NCBI GenBank assembly: GCA_027319095.1
Contig: DAHVNW010000007.1
Coordinates: forward strand, 1 to 54,008
Source of the DNA: a bacterium
Lineage (GTDB): Bacteria; SZUA-79; Acidulodesulfobacterales; Acidulodesulfobacteraceae
DNA: 54,008 bases
Direction of reading: 5' to 3'
Shown: positions 15,852-25,206 of the stretch, piece after piece
Layout of the letters: the number at the start of each line of letters is the position of its first letter
Numbering within the stretch: the first letter of the stretch is position 1
Translations under genes and position numbers: made by a program
The notes under the pieces: generated by a model
The model's input: only the letters and a program-made list of their open reading frames with translations
Database searches by the model: none
Told to the model about the DNA's origin: nothing

Positions 15852-17642
15852 ATGAATCCGTTCAGACGCTCAAACAAGGTTGCAGCCGGCGGGAGAACCG
15901 AACTTTCGTCGTTACTATACTCTTTTAAAAGGGACTTTTACATAGTGGGGGTATTCAGCTTTATCATCAACCTGATACTTCTTGTTCCAGCGATTTACAT
16001 GCTCCTTGTCTATGACAACGTACTTGCCAGCAGGAACAATATTACGCTAATAGTAATCACCGCGATAATGATATTTATGTACGTACTGATGGGTTTTTTC
16101 GAATGGGTCAGGTCCCAACTTCTAATCCGCATCGGCAACAATATGGACAGGCGCATGAACAGCAGGCTTTTTCAGGTAGCTTTCGAAAAATGCCTTAAAA
16201 CTGGAAGCACCGATGCCTCTTCGGTTTTTAGCGATTTTACCAATTTAAGGCAGTTTATAACCGGCACGGGCACCATCGCTTTCTTCGACGTTCCATGGGT
16301 TCCCATATACGTTCTTGTAATAGGCATAATTTACTGGGTTTTGGGGGTGTTCGCCGCCTTTGCCGCACTTGTTCTTTTTTTGATGGCTTTTTTAAACGAG
16401 TTCGTAAGCAAAAAAAGGATTACCGCTTCAAATAACGCGTATCACGCCGCCGCCTCCTTCGCAAGCCTCAATTTTAGGAACGCGGACGTAATAGAATCCA
16501 TGGGGATGCTAGAAAACGTAAAAAAGCACTGGCATCCTAAATACCAGAATTTTTTAGGGCTTCAGGCAAGCGCCAGCGAAAAAGCTTCCGCGATAAGCGG
16601 CATGACCAAGTTTTTCAGATACCTATTTCAGTCCCTGATACTCGGTTTGGGGGCATATTACGTAATAAACGGGAACATTATAACGGGCGGCGCCATGGTC
16701 GCCGCTTCCATCCTTGTGGGGAGGGCGCTTTCTCCCGTCGACCTTGCCATCGGCGGATGGAAGGGCTTCGTGTCTTCGAGGGATGCCTACAACAGGCTGA
16801 ACCAGCTTTTTACGGCCTTCCCCGAAAGGCAAAGCGGCATGCCTTTGCCCCCGCCTGAAGGCAATATTGCGGCGGTTAATCTTGCAGCCGTCCCCCCGAA
16901 CACAAACCTTCAGGTTTTAAAGGGGATAAGTTTTGAAGCGCAAAAAGGAGACATGGTTGCCATAATCGGTCCGTCCGCTTCGGGAAAATCTACGCTTTCG
17001 AGGATGCTTACCGGCGTATGGACGCCGGCGGCCGGCAGCGTTAAGCTGGACGGCGCAGAGATTTCCTCGTGGGATAAAAACGCCCTCGGCGGCTACATCG
17101 GATATTTGCCGCAGGACATCGAACTTTTAAACGGCACCGTAGCCGAAAATATTTCACGTTTCGGCGATATCGATTCGGAAAAGGTAATAGAAGCCGCAAA
17201 AACCGTTGACATACACGAGATGATTTTAAGCCTCCCAAACGGCTACGATACATATATCGGGGAGGGCGGACTAGTCTTGTCCGGCGGACAGAAACAAAGG
17301 CTCGCGCTTGCGAGGGCAATATACGGGAACCCGAAGTTAGTCGTTCTCGACGAACCTGACTCCAACCTCGACGACATCGGCGGACAAGCGCTTCTCAATA
17401 CGCTTAAAAAACTTAAGGAGAATCAGGCGACCGTTTTTGTGATAAGCCACAGGACGCATATACTTTCGGTAGTCGATAAAATAATGCTTTTAGCCTTCGG
17501 CGTTATTAAAATATTCGGACCGGGCAAAGAAGTCCTGGCTGCGCTTTTGGCGGCCCAGGTTAAAGCCGACGGCATGGCGGCGGTCCAGACCGCCCAACCC
17601 AGGGAAGAAGCGGCGGACTTTAAAAACTTAAGTTCCGAATAA
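15852..17642 (+). CDS. Type I secretion ABC permease/ATPase (PrtD/RsaD-like)
   Basis: This 596-residue half-transporter powers export of the substrate straight from the cytoplasm. The first 330 residues hold about five or six membrane helices, starting with FYIVGVFSFIINLILLVPAIYML. The ATPase domain has Walker A GPSASGKST (about 373-381), the signature LSGGQKQR (about 475-482), Walker B VVLDEP and a switch His in VISHRTH. There is no C39 peptidase domain or long N-terminal appendix, so substrate is expected to carry an uncleaved C-terminal signal, as with PrtD and RsaD. It sits between tolC and the membrane-fusion gene. The Ala-rich tail after about 560 is ordinary variation. Confidence 0.93.
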   Translation: MNPFRRSNKVAAGGRTELSSLLYSFKRDFYIVGVFSFIINLILLVPAIYMLLVYDNVLASRNNITLIVITAIMIFMYVLMGFFEWVRSQLLIRIGNNMDRRMNSRLFQVAFEKCLKTGSTDASSVFSDFTNLRQFITGTGTIAFFDVPWVPIYVLVIGIIYWVLGVFAAFAALVLFLMAFLNEFVSKKRITASNNAYHAAASFASLNFRNADVIESMGMLENVKKHWHPKYQNFLGLQASASEKASAISGMTKFFRYLFQSLILGLGAYYVINGNIITGGAMVAASILVGRALSPVDLAIGGWKGFVSSRDAYNRLNQLFTAFPERQSGMPLPPPEGNIAAVNLAAVPPNTNLQVLKGISFEAQKGDMVAIIGPSASGKSTLSRMLTGVWTPAAGSVKLDGAEISSWDKNALGGYIGYLPQDIELLNGTVAENISRFGDIDSEKVIEAAKTVDIHEMILSLPNGYDTYIGEGGLVLSGGQKQRLALARAIYGNPKLVVLDEPDSNLDDIGGQALLNTLKKLKENQATVFVISHRTHILSVVDKIMLLAFGVIKIFGPGKEVLAALLAAQVKADGMAAVQTAQPREEAADFKNLSSE

Positions 17643-17734
17643 AAAAGCTTTAGTTTTGTTCCGCGGTTATTATTTATTATTATAATAGTTGCAATAATCG
17701 GTTAATTAAATTAACGTAGAATATTTAAAAACTT

Positions 17735-19126
17735 ATGAAACTCATAGAAATTATTAAAGGCGGCAAGAATAAAGGCGGCAGAAAAAATGGCGAACAGAAC
17801 TTGCTTTCCTACGCGTCCGAAAACGCGGAACTCGTCGTCCATTACGACACTAAAAAAATTATGCTTATAGGCTTTTCGGTTCTTTTAGCCGGTTTTTTAG
17901 GGTTTATTCTATGGGCGGCTTTAGCCCCAATGGTTAACGGCATTGCCGTTCCAGGAGTAGTAAGCGTATCTTCACACGAATACATCATCCAGAGCCGTTA
18001 CGGAGGCACTTTAAAAACGCTATTCGTAAACGACGGCGACACCGTTAAGCAAAAGCAGCCGCTTATGCTTTTAGACGATTCGTCGGAAAAGGCTGACCTT
18101 GCCGCCGCAAAAAGCGAGTACGTTTCCTATCTTGCCCTCGAGGGCAGGCTTTTAGCCGAAGATAGTTTTGCCGTAAGGATTAAATTTCCCAAGGGCATAT
18201 ACCGTTTTAAAAACAGCCCTCAGGCGCAATCAGCGATGCTTACCCAGAGCCGCCTCTTCTCTTCTTACATGGAGAACTATAAAGCCGAAAAAAATATATA
18301 TAAGTCGGACATAAACGGATATAACTCTTATCTTTCGAATATGAAGCTCTTAAAAAAGGCTACCAAAAAACAGATAACGCTTCTGCGGAGCCGGATTGTC
18401 CCGCTCGAAAGGCTTGCAAAAAAGGGGTATTATCCCAGGAACAGGGTTGTGGACCTAAAAAGCGAACTCGAAGGACTGCAAGGGAAATTAAACGAACAGA
18501 GGGCGGAAGCAGCCAGGGCGTTTAGCGAGAAAGCGAATTACGAGCTTAAGCTGGGGGATTTAAAAAATAACTTCCTGCAGCGTGTAAATATGCGCCTTAG
18601 CGAAGTCCAAAAAAAGATTTTTGCCTTAAAACAGCAGTATATTGCCTATCTAAGCAAGTATATGCATACGACAGTAAGTTCCCCCGTTAACGGCATAATC
18701 GTAAAAGTTTTTACAAAAACGCCCGGCTCCGCCGTATTGCCCGGAGAACCCATGATAGATATTATGCCACTCAATCAAAATTTAATAATAAAGGCGAATA
18801 TTCCGGCGATGGATATTGCCCATGTCCGCAAGGGTCTTTCCGCTAATTTAAGGTTTCCCGCGTTCAATATGGAAAATACGCCAGTAATAGACGGCAGGGT
18901 TGTTTATATTTCCGCGGCAAGCCTTATCGACAGGGCAAATAACAAGGACTATTATTTTGCCAGGATAAAAATAAACACAAAGGGGCTTAAAAGCCTTGCG
19001 GAAAGAAATCTCGAATTAAAAGCGGGCATGCCGGCTATGGTTACCGTCAAAACCGGTAAAATGACCCTTCTGGAAATAATTTTAAAGCCGCTTGCCAGGG
19101 ATATTTCTAACGCGTTCGTCAGGTAA
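17735..19126 (+). CDS. Type I secretion membrane-fusion protein (HlyD/PrtE/RsaE-like)
   Basis: This 463-residue periplasmic adaptor bridges the ABC exporter and TolC. A short cytoplasmic tail rich in Lys and Gly precedes one membrane helix (about 42-66, IMLIGFSVLLAGFLGFILW). A lipoyl half-motif (GGTLKTLFVNDGDTVKQKQPL), a long alpha-helical hairpin (about 160-300), the second lipoyl half (VSSPVNGIIVKVFT) and a beta-barrel with a C-terminal KAGMPAMVTVKTG follow. This matches the HlyD family MFP of type I systems. It comes 92 bp after the ABC gene. No terminator is evident before the strong promoter of the downstream substrate gene, so some read-through into it is possible. Confidence 0.93.
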   Translation: MKLIEIIKGGKNKGGRKNGEQNLLSYASENAELVVHYDTKKIMLIGFSVLLAGFLGFILWAALAPMVNGIAVPGVVSVSSHEYIIQSRYGGTLKTLFVNDGDTVKQKQPLMLLDDSSEKADLAAAKSEYVSYLALEGRLLAEDSFAVRIKFPKGIYRFKNSPQAQSAMLTQSRLFSSYMENYKAEKNIYKSDINGYNSYLSNMKLLKKATKKQITLLRSRIVPLERLAKKGYYPRNRVVDLKSELEGLQGKLNEQRAEAARAFSEKANYELKLGDLKNNFLQRVNMRLSEVQKKIFALKQQYIAYLSKYMHTTVSSPVNGIIVKVFTKTPGSAVLPGEPMIDIMPLNQNLIIKANIPAMDIAHVRKGLSANLRFPAFNMENTPVIDGRVVYISAASLIDRANNKDYYFARIKINTKGLKSLAERNLELKAGMPAMVTVKTGKMTLLEIILKPLARDISNAFVR

Positions 19127-19181
19127 GCTTATAATTAAAAATAAATTATAATTTTTTTTTAAAAATATTTTAAAATAATGC

Positions 19182-19209
19182 TTGACATCGATTAGAAATT
19201 TGATATAAT
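19182..19209 (+). promoter_or_regulatory. Strong promoter and ~158-nt leader of the S-layer-like gene
   Basis: TTGACA (19182-19187) and TATAAT (19204-19209) are perfect hexamers 16 bp apart. Transcription from about 19216 would give a leader of about 158 nt ending in an excellent SD, AAGGAGGA (19358-19365), 8 nt before the ATG. Long, stable leaders are common for S-layer genes. The leader can form an AUUGC...GCAAU outer stem around a GGCU-AUAA-AGCU hairpin. Confidence 0.85.
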
Positions 19210-19373
19210 CAAGGTAGAAACGGGAAAGCATTGCGGCAAACGGCTATAAAGCTACAGTCTTAACGGGCAATATTTTTTGGCGGTCGATGATAATAAATAA
19301 TTATTAATCATAATTAATAATTAAATTGAGTTTATTTTTAATAATCTAAATTTTATTAAGGAGGATTTATCTT

Positions 19374-22300
19374 ATGAGCAGCACATTTACCCAATCACAA
19401 TTGTTAGAGCTTACTACGATGGGAGAAACGGGTCATGCTATTTCTGTAGGCGGCTTGAATTTATACAGTCCCCAGGGTGCGGCAGGCATTACCGCATTGG
19501 ACGGACTGTGGAACAATTCGTCTTCCCTTTACGGAGAAATGACCGAAAACCAGCAGGCAGCTTTTGTTTTCGATAATCTGCTTGGCAAAGTCGTAAGCCC
19601 GAACTCCGCCGCTGTTGCATGGCTCGAGAGCAGCACAGGCAATAACCCGAATCAGTTTGTCCCTTATTTAGCCAATTACGTGGAAACGAGCGGAACGACA
19701 GCAGGGCAGGACGCGCTGCAGAACAGGCTCAATGCCGCCACGTATTTTACCGATAATTACAGCACGCTGATTACGACTAACAGTCTTGCGACTTTTCAAA
19801 GCACCGGCACACATTATTTATCGTCTTCTACGCTGGAACAGGCCACAAACCCTAATCTTACCGACTCGATATTAACTTCGCAGGTGCTTGGAAGCGCAGC
19901 CAGTACCTCCGTTCCCCTTAATTATATCATAGACAGCCAGACTTACACGGCAGGGAATTACGGGCCTACGACCCCCTTAAGTTCAACCACTAACATTACG
20001 TTTACTGTTTACGACAATAATAATTCACCTATAAAAAACCATGTATCTCCCACGACATTGACTCATACCTGGCTGGCCTCGTCGGATACCTTAAATACGA
20101 ATGGCGGAACGGGAACGCTGGAAATTTACGCTAATCCTAACATCGCTCCCGCTGTCAATTATGCGGCTGTTATGCCTTCCCCTTCTCATATGCAGGGCGT
20201 TACGACGCTGGAGATACACAGCCCTAATTTCTTTAGTTCCAGTCCGCTTCCGTCTTTCCCGAACTCGCCGGTTAATTTTGCGGGCGATACCAACTTCACG
20301 ACCATCATTTTAGATAAACTTGCGGTAAATCCGAATGATTTTGGAGCTGGTTACTTAGGAGTTAATCCAAATCAAGACATTATTTTAAATTCCCCGACAG
20401 GCAGTCCCAGCGGTAATGCAATGTGGTTTTTTATGGTGTTCGCGCCGAAAGTCGCTTCGGTTACTTTTACAAATACTTATAACTTTAATATACCCGTTAC
20501 GGATAATAGCCAAATGTATAATCCAATGGGATTTCTGCCGACGGGAACTTCTCCAACCTCGTTTACGTTAAATCAAACTTTCAATAATATAACGTTAAAT
20601 ACAAATACACTTACAGGCGATACCACTTCACCTAACGGTAAAATTACTTCATTTAATAATTTTTACAATAATGTTCAATCCAGTGGTAATCTTCCAACTG
20701 GCGCTGTAAATAATGGAGTAACATCTCCTGGTGGAGTAAAAACATCGCCGACACGCCAAGGCGATATTTTATTTAACGGGTTTTTGGGAAGGACTGCCGA
20801 CCCGAATATGACTACTTTGACTATAAACCACAATGTTAATAATGTTTTGATTGAACAGAATTATAACTCGGTTAACGACTTTCTTTATCTTGGCGCGGGA
20901 ACCCCGACTGCATTAGCAGATAAAGCTTTAACGACGGTAACCGAAAACCTTAATTTTACCAACATAGCGATGAAAGCCAAAACTGACGTGGGATACAATT
21001 TTTTCATATCTGACCATTCTGGGTTTGCTTATAATTCTCCTATAACAGGTGCTACCGTTGGAAGCGATTTCGGTTTTTACAATTATCTTAATTCTCCTCA
21101 AAACATAACCCCTAATAATCTTAATCATATACCGGTTTTGACCCCCACTCCTTACGGCCCAAACTTGAAGACGATGGATATTAACGTAAAACTTAGTAAC
21201 GTTAACGGCTTATCCATATTCGACGATTATTCTAAAAGTACCAATGTTACCTTAACGACTTCGCCGACTTCCACCGGTGCTGCAACCGTTAACGCTCTCG
21301 ATTATGTTTATCTGGGCGACGGTTCCACCATAAATATTACCGGTTCGGACAGCCTGTCGATTAGTCATATAATGGATAATTCAACCAATTCTACGGGTAT
21401 AGGTCTTACCGTTAACGCGAATAGCTTTACGGGGCCGGATTTAACCATAAATGTCCCGCACTTGCAAGGCGGAGAGTTTATCTTTAACGGACTTGGAACG
21501 TCGTCTCCAGCAACTACGGCAGCTGAGACGCTTAATGTTAACACTCCTCTTAATGCTATTACACCCGGCATTTTGGACAAGACCTTTGTTAGCCCTATCT
21601 TAACCCAAAATGCCACATACAGCATAACGGGCGACCTTAATGCGAAGAACGCGATAAACCTTAATTATGCCGTTGGCGCAAATGGCGGCAGCCTTACGCA
21701 ATACTTCTTAGATAGCGTAAAAGGCGGTTTCCCGACGGTAAATTTCGACCACTCTACCGGTAACGTTTTTGCTCTGGATTTATCGAAATTACCGGCTACT
21801 ATGGACACGTTTAACTTTGGAGGCAGCGCCAATCCTATTACCTTAACTGGTGCTTTAACATTTAATAATGCCGGAACCGGAGATACGTTTAACCTTACTG
21901 GAAGCGCAGCAAAAGCAACTTCCGTTACCGGTATGAGCATATCCGAGAATTCCCATGTCAGTGCGTTAACCGTTAGTCTCGATAATGCCAATATCGGCAC
22001 TTTATCGATAAGCGGCGCAAGCCCAATTAATGCAACGATTCAATCAAACGGCGTTTCTGGCGTGACAAATTATATTTCTACGTTAACCATCAACGACGGT
22101 TCGACCGTTACAATATCCGGAACAGGGAATTTCGGCAGCCCGGCGCATACGGTTACGGTATCTTCAGCGGCCGCTGGGGCGGGGCTTACGATTAACGCCG
22201 CAGGTCTTAGCGGGAATTTGGATACGATAATAGCCAGCGCAAGCCCTGTAGGTACAAAATTTGATACTATAAGCGGCGGAACTGGCTCGAACACTATCGT

Positions 22301-22712
22301 TGACCATCTTCTTTCGGCTAGTCCTACAGGAATTCCGACAACTGCGCAGTTGGTTATCGCCAACTTTGGGACAAACGATACGATAGGATTTTCTGCGCCG
22401 GCAGCCGGTATGACGTCAACCCTGGTCCAAAATGTATTAGATACTCCTCCATCTACAATTCCTGTAACGTTAGCAGTAGCTATAACAAATGCCGTTAACG
22501 CCGCAGATGCTGTAGTAGGGGCGGTGGCAACTACCGATAACGCTCAATGGTTTAATTACGGGGGCAATACTTATGTAGCAAACGCATATTATAATGGTGC
22601 TGCACTTGTAAATCAGGTTGTCGAACTTACCGGTACCGTCAATCTTGGCGCAACGGGCACAAACCCCTTAAACTATGCGTTTAACGCTTCCACGCAATTG
22701 GCTCACGCATAA
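19374..22712 (+). CDS. RsaA-like S-layer/surface protein, type I secretion substrate
   Basis: This 1112-residue protein has no signal peptide and follows a complete type I secretion set, so it is the likely substrate. Residues 1-130 are helical and resemble the N-terminal anchoring region of T1SS surface proteins. The rest is a long Thr/Asn/Ser/Gly beta-strand repeat region. The last 100 residues (TNDTIGFSAPAAG, then WFNYGGNTYVANA and VVELTGTVNLG) align by eye with the C-terminal secretion region of Caulobacter RsaA. Only one degenerate RTX-like motif (SGGTGSNTI) is visible, so calcium binding should be weaker than in RsaA. By my count there is no Cys, only 3 Arg and about 18 Lys. Strong promoter, SD and terminator fit a very abundant protein. 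A non-lattice adhesin is the alternative. Confidence 0.8.
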   Translation: MSSTFTQSQLLELTTMGETGHAISVGGLNLYSPQGAAGITALDGLWNNSSSLYGEMTENQQAAFVFDNLLGKVVSPNSAAVAWLESSTGNNPNQFVPYLANYVETSGTTAGQDALQNRLNAATYFTDNYSTLITTNSLATFQSTGTHYLSSSTLEQATNPNLTDSILTSQVLGSAASTSVPLNYIIDSQTYTAGNYGPTTPLSSTTNITFTVYDNNNSPIKNHVSPTTLTHTWLASSDTLNTNGGTGTLEIYANPNIAPAVNYAAVMPSPSHMQGVTTLEIHSPNFFSSSPLPSFPNSPVNFAGDTNFTTIILDKLAVNPNDFGAGYLGVNPNQDIILNSPTGSPSGNAMWFFMVFAPKVASVTFTNTYNFNIPVTDNSQMYNPMGFLPTGTSPTSFTLNQTFNNITLNTNTLTGDTTSPNGKITSFNNFYNNVQSSGNLPTGAVNNGVTSPGGVKTSPTRQGDILFNGFLGRTADPNMTTLTINHNVNNVLIEQNYNSVNDFLYLGAGTPTALADKALTTVTENLNFTNIAMKAKTDVGYNFFISDHSGFAYNSPITGATVGSDFGFYNYLNSPQNITPNNLNHIPVLTPTPYGPNLKTMDINVKLSNVNGLSIFDDYSKSTNVTLTTSPTSTGAATVNALDYVYLGDGSTINITGSDSLSISHIMDNSTNSTGIGLTVNANSFTGPDLTINVPHLQGGEFIFNGLGTSSPATTAAETLNVNTPLNAITPGILDKTFVSPILTQNATYSITGDLNAKNAINLNYAVGANGGSLTQYFLDSVKGGFPTVNFDHSTGNVFALDLSKLPATMDTFNFGGSANPITLTGALTFNNAGTGDTFNLTGSAAKATSVTGMSISENSHVSALTVSLDNANIGTLSISGASPINATIQSNGVSGVTNYISTLTINDGSTVTISGTGNFGSPAHTVTVSSAAAGAGLTINAAGLSGNLDTIIASASPVGTKFDTISGGTGSNTIVDHLLSASPTGIPTTAQLVIANFGTNDTIGFSAPAAGMTSTLVQNVLDTPPSTIPVTLAVAITNAVNAADAVVGAVATTDNAQWFNYGGNTYVANAYYNGAALVNQVVELTGTVNLGATGTNPLNYAFNASTQLAHA

Positions 22713-22742
22713 AACTCAAATACAACCTTAACACGAATTAAA

Positions 22743-22775
22743 AATAAGCCGGCATTAGCCGGCTTATTTTTTTTT
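22743..22775 (+). terminator. Rho-independent terminator after the S-layer-like gene
   Basis: A perfect 11-bp stem, AATAAGCCGGC (22743-22753) and its complement (22758-22768), has a 4-nt loop and runs into about ten T residues. It is the strongest terminator in the window, 31 bp past the stop. Confidence 0.95.
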
Positions 22776-22987
22776 AACAAGGTAATTAAAAGGGATAGAT
22801 TTATTTATTCTCTTAATTTTCCATAAAAATTATGTCTGCGGCATCCCCTGGTATTATTCGGTATTATTGTTTTTATTTGAAAAATCGTTATATATACAGT
22901 ATAATTAAGTATATAAAGGACATTTAAAGGCGGCACATTTATTTAATTATGCGAATAAACAAATCTGCCACCCCCGTTTACCTCCAT

Positions 22988-24001
<1,014 letters not shown>

Positions 24002-24006
24002 TTATA

Positions 24007-24035
24007 TCTATATCATAACCAGCCTCTTTTTTCAA
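24007..24035 (-). promoter_or_regulatory. Probable promoter for the GDP-mannose dehydratase gene
   Basis: On the minus strand, TTGAAA (24030-24035) and TATAGA (24007-24012) are 17 bp apart, about 40 bp upstream of the gmd ATG. Confidence 0.5.
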
Positions 24036-24054
24036 TAATAATTTGCGGCCGATG

Positions 24055-24095
24055 TAACGTTATTGTAATAAAAATTTAACGTTATTGTAATAAAA
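24055..24095 (+). promoter_or_regulatory. Direct repeat pair upstream of the pilin-like gene
   Basis: TAACGTTATTGTAATAAAA occurs twice (24055-24073 and 24077-24095), identical, with a 22-bp period, about two helical turns. It lies between the divergent gmd and pilin-like genes and could be an operator acting on either one. Confidence 0.6.
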
Positions 24096-24138
24096 TCTTC
24101 ATAATACTGAAATATTAAAATAATATAATAATATTTAT

Positions 24139-24151
24139 CGTTCGGCGAACG
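24139..24151. promoter_or_regulatory. Short palindrome before the pilin-like gene
   Basis: CGTTCG-G-CGAACG is a perfect 6-bp inverted repeat, 32 bp before the ATG at 24184. It may be an operator or an mRNA hairpin just ahead of the strong SD (AAAGGAGGA). Confidence 0.4.
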
Positions 24152-24183
24152 TTAAAATACATTATCGAAAGGAGGATATTATT

Positions 24184-25107
24184 ATGTCTAAGACTATGGT
24201 AAAAATCTGCGGAGCAGGCCGAAGTTTAAGGTTTAATACGGACAAAGGCGGTTTTGGGTTATTAGAGGTAATAGCGGCCCTTGTTATTATATCGGTTATG
24301 ACCGCCGCCGCAATGCCTTCTTTAGAGGGCTATTTCAAGCTCGGAGAGGCAAAGTCGGCAATAAATGCCGCCAACGGAATTATAAATGCGGAAATACAGT
24401 ATCAACAGGCGTCATATTCCAATTACGCGGAACGGGGAAATGCGACCGGCGGGAGCGGCGGCTATTTCGGGACGCTGCTTGAAATGATTTACGGAATGAA
24501 TATTTTGCCCGCTGGTAATCGGCAGAGTTTTTTGCCGGAAGGCATATCGTTATCCATGGCAAATTACGGCGGGAACGGTAATTGCTTAGAAAAGCAAATA
24601 GGCGGGGATGCCGCCTACGAGTGTCTTGCCGACGACGGCAACGGGCAGTTCGAACTTGTTATTTACGGGCTTAATAGACCGGGGCTGTCCGAATATGTTC
24701 CAATGTTCGAAAGCGGTATAAAGGGTGGGTTATCCGGTTATTCCAACGGAGCGTTAACCGTCGAGGTAAATGTTCCCTTCGGTTTCAGTGCCTATCCAGT
24801 CATTAATAACAGGAGCGGAGCCGTGAACGTCGGAAGCAAAGGCGCAGCTGGCAGCGGCGGTAACGGCGGCACTGGCGGTGGCGGAGGTTCCTCCGGGCAG
24901 GCTATCGAACAGGCTATCGTGAACAATACGACGATAGAACTTCAGAATGCTGCAGCTGCCTTGGCTTATGCCCGGAACACGGGAGAAAGCGCCGCGCAAG
25001 TTCAGGAGGCTCAGAACGCATATAATACACTGAACGGCGATTACCAATCCGAGGAAAGCTCCTACGGCTTGGCGCCGACTGTATCCGGCGTTGTACCCGG
25101 CGAATAA
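24184..25107 (+). CDS. Orphan type IV pilin-like protein with Gly-rich linker
   Basis: This 307-residue protein has a 23-residue leader and a prepilin cleavage site, GG|FGLLEV, with Glu at +5, then the hydrophobic helix VIAALVIISVMTAAAMP. It should therefore be processed by a prepilin peptidase and assembled by, or tethered to, a type II/type IV pilus machine. After a globular region with a possible disulfide (Cys 138 and 149 areas), a Gly/Ser stretch (about 219-240) links to an Ala/Gln-rich helix and a Pro/Gly end. No pilus assembly genes are in the window, which is unusual. A strong SD, AAAGGAGGA, sits before ATG, and repeats upstream look regulatory. Without homologues I cannot say whether it is a pilin, a pseudopilin or a secreted surface protein using the pilin signal. 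Confidence 0.75.
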   Translation: MSKTMVKICGAGRSLRFNTDKGGFGLLEVIAALVIISVMTAAAMPSLEGYFKLGEAKSAINAANGIINAEIQYQQASYSNYAERGNATGGSGGYFGTLLEMIYGMNILPAGNRQSFLPEGISLSMANYGGNGNCLEKQIGGDAAYECLADDGNGQFELVIYGLNRPGLSEYVPMFESGIKGGLSGYSNGALTVEVNVPFGFSAYPVINNRSGAVNVGSKGAAGSGGNGGTGGGGGSSGQAIEQAIVNNTTIELQNAAAALAYARNTGESAAQVQEAQNAYNTLNGDYQSEESSYGLAPTVSGVVPGE

Positions 25108-25206
25108 TAAATAAGCGGTAAATAATGTCCAATAAGGCACGGACGGGCAGCCTGCCGGAGCGGAAGTTATGGGTTATTAGGGGCGGACGGGGCGGACGCG
25201 GACAGA

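Noticed and set aside
19210-19290. c-di-GMP-I (GEMM) riboswitch before the S-layer-like gene
   Set aside because: Only GGCAAAC and AAAGC-like fragments match; the ACGCAAAGC core and tetraloop stem are absent, so it is reported only as a structured leader.
19374-22712. RTX toxin or calcium-binding adhesin
   Set aside because: Only one degenerate GGxGxN motif is present and no tandem nonapeptides; RsaA-like surface protein fits better.
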